A stretch of DNA of 62,937 bases, taken from the NCBI RefSeq assembly GCF_002149015.1, contig NZ_NGFO01000033.1, forward strand, positions 1 to 62,937, read 5' to 3'. A model generated the notes under the pieces. That model had not been told where the DNA came from, made no database searches, and saw only the letters and a list, made by a program, of their open reading frames with translations. This stretch comes from Gordonia lacunae. Lineage in GTDB: Bacteria > Actinomycetota > Actinomycetes > Mycobacteriales > Mycobacteriaceae. The position numbers and the translations under genes are program-made. The number at the start of each line of letters is the position of its first letter. Position 1 is the first letter of the stretch. Shown here piece after piece: positions 1 to 7,870 of the stretch.

Positions 1-62
1 CGGGGGGTGACGCTCGCAAGCTCGCTCCTCAGGGGGCGGGGTGGCTTTGCCGCACCTCAACC
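1..62. repeat. REP-like intergenic repeat, partial
   Basis: The first ~60 bases contain GCTCGCAAGCTCGCTCCTCA followed by a G-rich run. The same words occur near 61170-61200, and a related family of inverted repeats lies at 10386-10587 and 53978-54082. The copy is cut by the window edge. No gene is visible in it. Confidence 0.5.
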
Positions 63-74
63 GGGATCGATGGC

Positions 75-1760
75 TCAGTGCCGCTCGAGAATCGTGCCCA
101 GATCGGCGCCGGCGGGGAGTGCGCCGTATTCGAAGCTGCGGTCGGGGCCGAGTCGCGCGGCGATGAACGCATCGGCGACCGCGGTGGGACTGTGCCGGAC
201 GAGGAGCGACGCCTGGAGGGCGAGGGCCATGGCCTCGACGGTGGACCGCGCCCGCCGCTGAGCATCGGCGGCGTCGAGCCGGGAGAGCTCGCCGAGCCGG
301 TCGCGCAGGTTGTCGAGATGGGTGTCCAGGGTGCGGTCGGCGCCGCGGGCGAGCGCGACCTCGGCGTCGAACGCGGCGATCGACTCGGGTTCGCGGGTCA
401 TGGCCCGGAGGACGTCGAGCGCGATGACATTGCCGGAGCCCTCCCACACCGCCATCACCGGTTGCTCCCGATAGCGCATGGCGAGCGGGAAGTCCTCGGT
501 GTAACCGTTGCCGCCCAGGCATTCCAGGGATTCATAGGCATGGTGTGGTCCGCGCTTGCAGATCCAGTACTTCGACACCGCGGTGGCGAGCCGGCGAAAG
601 GCCCGCTCCTGTGGGTCGGCGTCCTCGTCGTGCGCGCGTGCCAGCCGGATGGCGGTGGTGGTCGCGGCCTCGGATTCCAATGCGAGGTCGGCCAATACGG
701 CGGTCATCGCGGGCTGGTCGGCCAGAGTCGCACCGAATGCGCTGCGGTGCCGGGCATGCCAGACCGCCTCGGCCACGGCCTGGCGCATCCCCGCGGCCGA
801 TCCGAGAACGCAGTCGAGTCGGGTCTGCGCGACCATCTCGATGATGGTGCGCACGCCGCGGCCGGGCTCGCCCACCATGATCGCCACTGTCCCGTCGAGT
901 TCGATCTCACTCGATGCGTTGGACTTGTTGCCCAGCTTGTCCTTCAGCCGCTGGATACGGAAGACGTTGCGGGTGCCGTCGGGCAGGATACGCGGGAGCA
1001 GGAAGCACGAGAGCCCCTCGCCCCCTGCGCCCTGGGCCTGTGCGAGCACGAGGAAGGCATCCGACATCGGGGCCGAGCAGAACCACTTGTGCCCCGTCAG
1101 CAGGTAGTCGGCGCCCGGCCCGCCGGACCCGGCGGGGATCGCGACGGTGGTGTTGGCGCGCACGTCGGAGCCACCCTGTTTCTCGGTCATCGACATGCCG
1201 AAGATCGCCGACCCCTTGCCTGCGGAGAGGTCGGGGGAGTAGATGCGCGACAGTGCCTTCGGCACCCACTGGGCGGCGACGTCGGGCTGCAGTTCGAGGG
1301 ACGGGATCACCGCATGGGTCATCGACACCGGACATGCGTGACCGGGCTCGATCTGGCCGAAGAGCATGAACGCCGCAGCCCGCACCACGTGTGAACCGGG
1401 CTGCGGATCCGCCCAGCACCGGGTGTGGGACCCGTGGGCGATCGACGCGGAGATGATGCGGTGATAGGCCGGGTGGTACTCGACCTCGTCGATGCGATTG
1501 CCCCATCGGTCGAAGGTCCGCAGTGTCGGGGTGACGGTGTTCGCCAGATGGGCGTCGTGCTTGAACGATGCACTCCCGACGAGGGCGCCGATGTCACGCA
1601 GTTCGGCATCGCCCCAGCCCGCGTCGTGGCGGGCGACGGCCTCCCGCAACACCGTGTCGAGGTCGTACTCGTTCACGTCGACCCGCGCCGCCGACTGGTT
1701 GAACACCTCGTGGGTGAGATGCGGCTGCGGCCGAACGGAACTCGCGGACTGGGTCATCAT
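75..1760 (-). CDS. AidB-like acyl-CoA dehydrogenase family protein
   Basis: Flavoprotein of the acyl-CoA dehydrogenase fold, 561 aa, close to the 541 aa of E. coli AidB. The motif MTEKQGGSDVRANTT and the C-terminal stretch ECLGGNGYTEDFPLAMRYRE are typical of the AidB branch rather than of beta-oxidation enzymes. AidB is linked to the alkylation response and binds FAD and DNA; whether this copy does that or oxidises a CoA ester is not shown. The ATGATGA start overlaps the stop codon of the upstream tetR by 4 nt, so the two genes are co-transcribed and translationally coupled. The regulator is therefore the likely controller of this enzyme. Confidence 0.85.
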   Translation of the reverse strand: MMTQSASSVRPQPHLTHEVFNQSAARVDVNEYDLDTVLREAVARHDAGWGDAELRDIGALVGSASFKHDAHLANTVTPTLRTFDRWGNRIDEVEYHPAYHRIISASIAHGSHTRCWADPQPGSHVVRAAAFMLFGQIEPGHACPVSMTHAVIPSLELQPDVAAQWVPKALSRIYSPDLSAGKGSAIFGMSMTEKQGGSDVRANTTVAIPAGSGGPGADYLLTGHKWFCSAPMSDAFLVLAQAQGAGGEGLSCFLLPRILPDGTRNVFRIQRLKDKLGNKSNASSEIELDGTVAIMVGEPGRGVRTIIEMVAQTRLDCVLGSAAGMRQAVAEAVWHARHRSAFGATLADQPAMTAVLADLALESEAATTTAIRLARAHDEDADPQERAFRRLATAVSKYWICKRGPHHAYESLECLGGNGYTEDFPLAMRYREQPVMAVWEGSGNVIALDVLRAMTREPESIAAFDAEVALARGADRTLDTHLDNLRDRLGELSRLDAADAQRRARSTVEAMALALQASLLVRHSPTAVADAFIAARLGPDRSFEYGALPAGADLGTILERH

Positions 1761-2422
1761 GCCTCCTGTGCTGCGTGTGCTGGCGCGTCTGTACGGACCG
1801 GGTGGAGCGGACTGTCCAGCACCTCGTCGGGGATCTGGAGATTGGTGAAGACGACGGCCACGGCGTCGGTGAGTCGGTAACCGAAATCCGCACCGGTGGC
1901 GGCCTTCTGGACCGCCAGTCCGAAGATCGCCGACCAGAATGCTCGGGCCTCGACGTCGATCCCGGCGCGGAGCTGCCATCCGGTGCGGACGAGCGTGGAC
2001 AGCAGGGCTTCTTCACCGCGCTCGTGCAGCAGTGTGAGTGTGTCGGTGATCAGGGGCCGCAGATCGGTGCGGCGCGCGACGAGAAGCATTGCGGTCGTGA
2101 AGAGTTCGACGTCCCGCGCGCAGGGGCCGAGCAGAGTCCCGACGAGGGTGTTGGTGTACTCGCGGACGGTCTCGGCGGCGGCGGCCGCTTCCTCCGCGCG
2201 ACGGCCGGCGCGCAGCACGCCTGCGCTCGCGACCTCGACGAACAGCTGTTCCTTGGAGCCGAAGTAGTACGTGATCTGATTCGGGTAGGCGTCGGCGCGT
2301 TGACAGATCTGCGCCACCGACGCGGACTCCCCGTTCTCGGCGAACACTTCGGCGGCTGCGCGGAGCAACGACGTGCGCGTGGCCTTGCCGGCCTCTCTCG
2401 TGGCGCGTCCGGTCGTGGGCAT
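1757..2422 (-). CDS. TetR/AcrR family regulator of the aidB-like gene
   Basis: Predicted 221-aa repressor. The N-terminal helix-turn-helix (about residues 15-60) contains SVAQICQRADAYPNQITYYF. The ligand-binding half is helical and not recognisable. The start was placed at the ATG at 2422 because CGAGGA sits 5 nt before it. Two in-frame starts further upstream (2437, 2461) have no ribosome-binding site and would run towards or into a perfect palindrome at 2444-2460, which looks like the autoregulatory operator. It is upstream of, and overlaps, the aidB-like gene. Confidence 0.85.
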   Translation of the reverse strand: MPTTGRATREAGKATRTSLLRAAAEVFAENGESASVAQICQRADAYPNQITYYFGSKEQLFVEVASAGVLRAGRRAEEAAAAAETVREYTNTLVGTLLGPCARDVELFTTAMLLVARRTDLRPLITDTLTLLHERGEEALLSTLVRTGWQLRAGIDVEARAFWSAIFGLAVQKAATGADFGYRLTDAVAVVFTNLQIPDEVLDSPLHPVRTDAPAHAAQEA

Positions 2423-2443
2423 GAGTGTCCTCGTCATCGTCAG

Positions 2444-2460
2444 TGTTTGTACGACAAACA
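2444..2460. promoter_or_regulatory. Palindromic operator, TetR-type
   Basis: TGTTTGT-ACG-ACAAACA is a perfect 17-bp palindrome (7-bp arms, 3-bp centre). It lies 22 bp upstream of the chosen start of the TetR gene at 1757-2422. Size and place fit a TetR autorepression site; binding is inferred. Confidence 0.6.
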
Positions 2461-2524
2461 ATAAAGTGCCGCCGTGGGGGCGGCAAGGTCCACGTGCTGA
2501 CGTGCACGGCCCCGGGGGGTTGTC

Positions 2525-2680
2525 TCAGTCGCCGCCGAGAGCGCTCACCTGCACGTACTCCACGTCCAGGATGCGGGGGTATGCGAGTGCGGAGTCGGGG
2601 ATCGCGCGGTCGGGGAAGTCGAAGATGCTCAGAATGAGTTGCATCGGGTGGTCGATGGACTGCCGCGGGTCGATCAGCTC
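2525..2680 (-). pseudogene. Orphan 3' end of an unidentified gene
   Basis: An open frame of about 51 codons directly follows, and slightly overlaps in another frame, the 3' end of the tetR at 2674-3285. Its third codon positions are almost all G or C and it reads like real protein (IDHPMQLILSIFDFPD, then DSALAYPRILDVEYVQVSA), ending at a TGA. No start codon with a ribosome-binding site precedes it. It may be the surviving C-terminus of a deleted gene. A 39-aa peptide from the internal ATG is possible but unlikely. Family not recognised. Confidence 0.45.
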
Positions 2681-3285
2681 GCCGGCCAGCGCTCGGTGAT
2701 GAGTTCGACCATCTGATCGACCCAGGCGTCGTCGAGTGCGGCGTCGCTGCGGATGAGGATGCGGAAGATCGCGGTGCCCGCGACGACCTCCGCCAGCATG
2801 GGCAACCGGTCGTCGTCGCGGCGTTCCTGACCGAAGCGGGACTCGAAGGCGGTGAGGTCGCCGGCGAGCCGGGCGATCATCTGACTGTGCACCTCGGGTG
2901 AGGCGACGGTGTCGGCGATCAGGCCGGGGAGGGCCACCCGCACCTCGGGGCGGTTGAACATCGCCCGGACGATCTCGACGAGGGCGCGGATATCCTGCTG
3001 CACGTCTCCGGAACCAGTTGGTGGCGCTAGGGTCTCGGCGGACAGCACCGCCTCGTGCACGAGTTCGGCCTTGCCCGACCACCGCCGGTAGATGGCGGCC
3101 GTCGTCGTGCCGGCACGGGCGGCGATCGCGGACAGGGACAGCGCGGGGTAGCCGGTCTCGAGGATGAGCTCACGGGTCGCCGCGACGATCGCGGCATCGA
3201 TCCTTCCGTCACGGGGCCGTCCGGGTGCCGACGACGTCGACCTCTTGTTTTCCCTCTGGCCATCTGCTGTCATGAGCTTCATCAT
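2674..3285 (-). CDS. TetR/AcrR family regulator
   Basis: 203-aa repressor. The HTH at about residues 28-72 reads ETGYPALSLSAIAARAGTTT followed by AAIYRRWSGK. A TetR C-terminal helical domain follows. It is divergent from the lipocalin-like/LLM/dikinase operon starting at 3324, with only 38 bp between the start codons. That gap holds an imperfect palindrome, so the protein probably represses that operon and itself. The first of three closely spaced Met codons (3285, 3282, 3273) was taken; the exact start is uncertain. Confidence 0.85.
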   Translation of the reverse strand: MMKLMTADGQRENKRSTSSAPGRPRDGRIDAAIVAATRELILETGYPALSLSAIAARAGTTTAAIYRRWSGKAELVHEAVLSAETLAPPTGSGDVQQDIRALVEIVRAMFNRPEVRVALPGLIADTVASPEVHSQMIARLAGDLTAFESRFGQERRDDDRLPMLAEVVAGTAIFRILIRSDAALDDAWVDQMVELITERWPAS

Positions 3286-3291
3286 AGTTCC

Positions 3292-3311
3292 AATACAGTG
3301 TGCATCGTATT
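3292..3311. promoter_or_regulatory. Imperfect palindrome between divergent tetR and catabolic operon
   Basis: AATACAGTG-TG-CATCGTATT: the outer 5 bp of each arm (AATAC/GTATT) and the inner TG/CA match, 7 of 9 paired positions in all. It occupies most of the 38-bp intergenic region, so a bound TetR protein would block both transcripts. Inferred operator. Confidence 0.55.
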
Positions 3312-3323
3312 AGAGGAGTGTCC

Positions 3324-4439
3324 GTGGAACTGAGTCCACTCGACGAGTACCCGATCCATCAGACGTCGGCCCCGGTCACCTGGCCCGCGACGTCGGACCG
3401 GAACTTCTACGACCGCTCGTATTTCAACGTGCTCGACCGCGAGGGCCGGTTCATGGCACTGACCGGCATCGGCTACTACCCCAGGCTCGGGGTGAAGGAC
3501 GCCTACTTCGTGGTGCGTCGGGGGGACACGCAGACCGCGGTGCACCTCAGCGACGCCATCGACGACGACCGGCTCCACCAGCAGGTCAACGGCTACCGGC
3601 TCGACGTGGTGGAGCCACTCCGGGAATTGCACCTGACGCTGTCGGAGACCGAGGGCATCTCCGCCGACCTGACCTGGCGCGGCCTCTTCCCCGCGGCCCT
3701 GGAGAAGCCGCACAACATGGTGACCGAACGTCGGGTCACATTGGAGGCGTGTCGTTTTGCCCAGGTCGGGTCGTGGGAGGGGTGGATCGACCTCGACGGT
3801 GAGCGCTTGACCGTCGATCACGACAGCAGTGTGGCCAGCCGGGATCGGTCCTGGGGCATCAGGCCGGTGGGCGAAGCCGAACCCGCGGGACGGCCCGATG
3901 CCTCCTTCCGCGGGATGTGGTGGCTCTACCTCCCGCTGGCCTTCGAGGACTTCCAGTTGTTTCTGATCCTGCAAGAGGATCCGGACGGCCATCGCAGCCT
4001 CTACGACTGCACGCGTCGCTGGCGGGACGGTCGCGTCGAACAACTCGACGGTGTGCGCGTCACCATCGACTACACGCCCGGGACGCGGATTCCCCGCGGT
4101 GCACACGTCGAGTTCCTCACCCGTGCCGGTGACCGTGTCGTCCTCGACGTGGAGTCGAAGCTGTTCGCGCCCATCGCCTTCGGCTCGGGTTACGGCGGTG
4201 ACTCCTCCTGGGGTCACGGCACATGGCAGGAGGGGCCGTTCGCCGAACGTGTCACCTTCGACCTCACCGACCCGGACGTGATGGCCCGGGCTTTCTTCAG
4301 CCTCATCGACCACGTCGGAACGGCGGTCTGCACCGAGCCGGACGGCACCATCCGACAGGGAGCCGGATTGTTCGAGCACGGCGTCATCGGTCCCCATCAT
4401 CCGTCGGGTTTCTCCGACTGGACCGACGTGAACGGCTAG
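3324..4439 (+). CDS. Lipocalin/hydroxyneurosporene-synthase-like protein (DUF7064/7065 type)
   Basis: 371 aa with no clear signal peptide. The sequence is rich in beta strands and aromatic residues (SSWGHGTWQEGP, SWEGWIDLDGERLTVDHDSS, RDRSWGIRPVG). It resembles the large actinobacterial family of CrtC/AttH-like lipocalin-fold proteins found beside steroid, terpenoid and aromatic catabolic genes. No reaction is established for the family; binding or isomerising a hydrophobic substrate is a guess. The GTG start at 3324 follows GAGGAG by 5 nt. It is the first gene of an operon with the F420-type oxidoreductase at 4449 and the dikinase at 5468. Confidence 0.65.
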   Translation: MELSPLDEYPIHQTSAPVTWPATSDRNFYDRSYFNVLDREGRFMALTGIGYYPRLGVKDAYFVVRRGDTQTAVHLSDAIDDDRLHQQVNGYRLDVVEPLRELHLTLSETEGISADLTWRGLFPAALEKPHNMVTERRVTLEACRFAQVGSWEGWIDLDGERLTVDHDSSVASRDRSWGIRPVGEAEPAGRPDASFRGMWWLYLPLAFEDFQLFLILQEDPDGHRSLYDCTRRWRDGRVEQLDGVRVTIDYTPGTRIPRGAHVEFLTRAGDRVVLDVESKLFAPIAFGSGYGGDSSWGHGTWQEGPFAERVTFDLTDPDVMARAFFSLIDHVGTAVCTEPDGTIRQGAGLFEHGVIGPHHPSGFSDWTDVNG

Positions 4440-4448
4440 GGCACCACG

Positions 4449-5471
4449 ATGAAGGTCATGACTGCCCTGTTCAACCCGACCGACGCGGTCGATCGCGCCC
4501 GGGCGCTGAAAGAGGCCGGGGCGTCGGGTGTGTTCACTTTCGAAGGTCCGCACGACGTGTTCACGCCGCTCGCGCTGGCGACGGCTGTGGACGGGCTCGA
4601 CATCATGTCCAATGTGGCGATCGCGCTCCCGCGCAACCCGATTCAACTCGCCCACCAGGCCAACGACCTGCAGCTGCTCAGCGAGGGCCGATTCATTCTC
4701 GGACTCGGTACCCAGGTGCGCGCCCAGATCGAGAAGCGATACGGCGCCGAATTCGACCGTCCCGTGGAGCGGATGAAGGAAATGGTCGGAGCGCTGCGCG
4801 CGATCTTCGCGACGTGGCACTCCGGCGAGCGGTTGGACTTTCGTGGGGAGTACTACCGGCACACGCTGATGACGCCGACCTTCGTCCCGGGGCCGAACCC
4901 GTATGGGCCGCCGCCGATCTACCTGGGCGCGTTGGGTCCGCGGCTCACCCGGGCCACCGCCGAGGTCGCGGACGGCCTGCTGGTGATGCCGTTCGGGTCG
5001 AAGCGGTTCCTGCACGGCACGACGCTGCCCGCCGTGCGGGCGGGCCTCGCGGCCGCCGGTCGTGGCGAGGACGACTTCGAGGTGGTGCCGGAGATCATCG
5101 TGTCGGTTGCCTCGGGCACCGGGAGCGACGACGACCATGCGTCGACGCGAATACTGTTGGCTTTCTACGGTTCCACTCCCGCATACCGTCCGGTCCTCGA
5201 TGCGCACGGGTGGGGAGACCTGCAGCCGGAACTCAACGCGATGTCCAAGCAGGGGCGCTGGCAGGAGATGGCCGGACTCATCGACGACGAGATGCTCCAC
5301 ACCATTGCGGCCTGCGGCACTCCGGCCGAGATCGCCGCGCACATCCGCGACCGGGTCGACGGTGTGTCGGATCGTATCTGTCTGTACCAGCCGGGGCCCA
5401 TCGACGTGGAGCCGCTGGCCGAGATCGTCGACGCCCTGAGCGGCGACACCCCGAGTGATGGTGCGAGATGA
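4449..5471 (+). CDS. LLM class F420-dependent oxidoreductase
   Basis: 340-aa luciferase-like TIM-barrel protein. Family features are SNVAIALPRNPIQLAHQAND, LLSEGRFILGLGTQVRAQIE and the substrate-side insert RGEYYRHTLMTPTFVPGPNP. The subfamily (TIGR03617-like) is predicted to use coenzyme F420 for hydride transfer; the substrate is unknown. It starts 9 nt after the lipocalin-like gene and its last codons overlap the ATG of the dikinase (ATGA), so the three proteins are probably made together and act in one pathway. Confidence 0.8.
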   Translation: MKVMTALFNPTDAVDRARALKEAGASGVFTFEGPHDVFTPLALATAVDGLDIMSNVAIALPRNPIQLAHQANDLQLLSEGRFILGLGTQVRAQIEKRYGAEFDRPVERMKEMVGALRAIFATWHSGERLDFRGEYYRHTLMTPTFVPGPNPYGPPPIYLGALGPRLTRATAEVADGLLVMPFGSKRFLHGTTLPAVRAGLAAAGRGEDDFEVVPEIIVSVASGTGSDDDHASTRILLAFYGSTPAYRPVLDAHGWGDLQPELNAMSKQGRWQEMAGLIDDEMLHTIAACGTPAEIAAHIRDRVDGVSDRICLYQPGPIDVEPLAEIVDALSGDTPSDGAR

Positions 5472-7858
5472 GCTCGGCAACGGTCGAATTCGACGACATC
5501 ACCGATGACCGCTACGGAGGAAAGGCGGCCGGGCTCGCGCGTTTGCGCCGCCTGGGACTCCCGGTGCCGCCGGGATATGTCATCGCCGATGCGTCCGCCG
5601 CGGATCCCGACGCGGGCACGGGACGATTCGACGAGATGGCCGCCGCCGGACTGACGCCGGTCGCGGTCCGCTCCTCGGCCGTGGGGGAAGACGGCCCCGA
5701 TCAGTCCTTCGCCGGCCAGTACGACACCGTGCTCGGGGTCGATTCCGCCGACGCCTTCGTCGCCGCCGTTCGTGCCTGCGTCGAGTCGGCGCACTCACGA
5801 CGAGCGTCGTCGTACGGCGGAAACGGCTCCGCCACCATGAATGTGGTGGTCCAGCGAATGGTCGACGCGCGCGCCGCCGGCGTGGTGTTCACCGCGGACC
5901 CGGCGTCGGGGCGCCGAGATCTGATGGTGATCGACGCCGTCGCCGGACTGGGCGAGTCGCTCGTCGACGGGACGGCGGCACCCGACCATCTCGTGCTCGA
6001 CGTCGACGGTTCCGTCGTCGTCCAGGAAAACGTTGCGGTACCGGTCGTGTCGGCGGCGGAGATCGCCGACATCCGAGCCGGTGCCCGCCGGGCGGAACAG
6101 GAGTGGGGCCGGCCGATGGACCTCGAGTGGGCCATCGACACGGCCGGGAAACTGTGGTGGTTGCAGGCCCGGCCGATCACCACCCTGCCGGGCGATCTCA
6201 ACGAGATGGACTCGCCGCTGGCCGGTGCCGATCATGTGTACACCCGGTGCAACATCGGCGAGATGATGCCCGGTGCCTTCTGTCCGCTGACCGCGTCGGT
6301 CTCCGGCTTCGCGATCGATTATGCGATGCAGATGGTGCAGGTGGTCGCGAGGGCACAGGAGAGGTACGAGAAGCCGTGGCTGCAGGTGGGCTACTTCTAC
6401 GGGCACATGTTCCTGAACCTGACCGAGGGCACGGCGTTGAGCTCGGGCATCATAGGCAACTCGCTCGAACAGTTCTCCATGTCGATCTGCGGCCGGGTGA
6501 TCGACGAGCTGACACCGAAACCGGCACAACCTTTACGACGGAAGCTCGGCAACACGATCCGACTCACGTCACATGCCCTGTCGGTGGGCCCGGCCATCCG
6601 GCGACTGCCCGCCGAGATCGCGGCCTTCCCGGTGCCGACGAGCCGCGATCCGCGGGTTGTGGTGCAGCAGTTGGAGACCGGTGTCGAGCAGTACTGCGAT
6701 GTGACGCTGACCCATGTGCGCTCGTCGTCGCGCGCCGCGGTGGCGGCCAACGTCCTGGAGAGTGTCCTGGTCCGCCAGGCGGTCAAGGACGGGCGCTCCG
6801 AGGATGACGGCAAGGCGCAGACCGCGCGGCTCATGGCCGGTGCGTCGGAAGTCGAGAGCGCCATGATGCTCGCGGAACTCGACGCGGTCGTCCACACCAT
6901 CGCGGCCGACCCCGCGGTCGCCGGGGAATTCCTCTCCGCGGCACCGGACGTGGCGGTCACCGGGTTGCGGTCGGCCTCCGGTGACGCCGGTCGCGCGTTG
7001 CGGTGCTTCCTCGAGCGACATGGTCACCGCGGGTACCGCGAACTGTGCATGCGCGACCCGTCCTGGGCCGACGATCCCGGCGGGCTGGGGTCGATGATGC
7101 AGGTGATGGTGCGGTCTGCGCTCGACCCCGTCGTTCGGAATTCGGCTCCGGCGGCCGTCGACGAAACGCCGCCCGCCGTGATCAGGCTCCTCGCCCGTCT
7201 GGCGCAGGGCGGCGCGCGCGGGCGCGAGGAGACGAAGTCCCGGATGGCGCTCATGGCTCATGCGCTCAAGCGAGGCTACCGGCATCTCGGTGAGGTGCTG
7301 GCTGAGACCGGACGACTACCGGAGCCGGACCTCGTCTTCTTCTTCGACCGCGCGGAGTTGCAGCGTCTCGCCGACGCGGACCCCGCGGAAGCGGTCGGTC
7401 TCGTGCGCAGCGCGCGGCAGCGTCGAGAGGCGTTGTCGTTCCAAGACTCCCTCGACTTCGACGATGTGTCGGTGGGACGACCGTCGCCGCTCGTCGCCGC
7501 CCCGCGACGCGGTGCCACCGACGATCGGATCGCCGGGCGCCCTGCGAGCCGCGGCACCGTCGAAGGTGTGGTGCGCGTGGCGAAGTCGATCGTGGAGGCG
7601 CGTGATGTCCAGCGCGGTGAGATCCTCGTCGCGCCCGTCACCGACGTCGGCTGGACGCCGTACTTCACCGTCATCGGCGCCCTGGTCACCGACATCGGCA
7701 GCTCGGTCTCGCACGGGGCGGTGGTCGCCCGCGAGTACGGTCTGCCGTGTGTCGTGAACACACTGATCGGCACCCAGGTGCTGCGGACCGGAGATCGGGT
7801 GCGGGTCGACGGTGATCGCGGGATCGTGGAACGGATCGAGGTGAGCTCGACCGGGTGA
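5468..7858 (+). CDS. PEP-synthase / rifampicin-phosphotransferase-like dikinase, full-length
   Basis: 796 aa in three parts. An N-terminal ATP-grasp (PPDK_N) domain covers about residues 1-240 (GGKAAGLARLRRLGLPVPPG, VRSSAVGEDGPDQSFAGQYD). The middle substrate domain begins at TRCNIGEMMPGAFCPLTAS. A C-terminal swivelling domain carries the phospho-acceptor His749 in SSVSHGAVVAREYGLPCVVN. The large PEP/pyruvate barrel of true PEP synthase is missing, as in rifampicin phosphotransferase, which moves the beta-phosphate of ATP via the His to a drug hydroxyl. Here the gene is coupled to an F420 oxidoreductase, so a catabolic or modified small molecule is a more likely acceptor than rifampicin. It ends 12 bp from the convergent acyl-CoA ligase. 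Confidence 0.8.
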   Translation: MSSATVEFDDITDDRYGGKAAGLARLRRLGLPVPPGYVIADASAADPDAGTGRFDEMAAAGLTPVAVRSSAVGEDGPDQSFAGQYDTVLGVDSADAFVAAVRACVESAHSRRASSYGGNGSATMNVVVQRMVDARAAGVVFTADPASGRRDLMVIDAVAGLGESLVDGTAAPDHLVLDVDGSVVVQENVAVPVVSAAEIADIRAGARRAEQEWGRPMDLEWAIDTAGKLWWLQARPITTLPGDLNEMDSPLAGADHVYTRCNIGEMMPGAFCPLTASVSGFAIDYAMQMVQVVARAQERYEKPWLQVGYFYGHMFLNLTEGTALSSGIIGNSLEQFSMSICGRVIDELTPKPAQPLRRKLGNTIRLTSHALSVGPAIRRLPAEIAAFPVPTSRDPRVVVQQLETGVEQYCDVTLTHVRSSSRAAVAANVLESVLVRQAVKDGRSEDDGKAQTARLMAGASEVESAMMLAELDAVVHTIAADPAVAGEFLSAAPDVAVTGLRSASGDAGRALRCFLERHGHRGYRELCMRDPSWADDPGGLGSMMQVMVRSALDPVVRNSAPAAVDETPPAVIRLLARLAQGGARGREETKSRMALMAHALKRGYRHLGEVLAETGRLPEPDLVFFFDRAELQRLADADPAEAVGLVRSARQRREALSFQDSLDFDDVSVGRPSPLVAAPRRGATDDRIAGRPASRGTVEGVVRVAKSIVEARDVQRGEILVAPVTDVGWTPYFTVIGALVTDIGSSVSHGAVVAREYGLPCVVNTLIGTQVLRTGDRVRVDGDRGIVERIEVSSTG

Positions 7859-7870
7859 GAACCGGCGGGT

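Noticed and set aside
3282..5480. 732-residue open frame on the minus strand
   Set aside because: Antisense to the lipocalin-like and LLM genes, with low-complexity charged sequence and no family signal.
5468..7858. Calling the dikinase a rifampicin-resistance gene
   Set aside because: The domain order fits, but coupling to an F420 oxidoreductase and a lipocalin-like gene argues for another substrate; resistance cannot be claimed from sequence.
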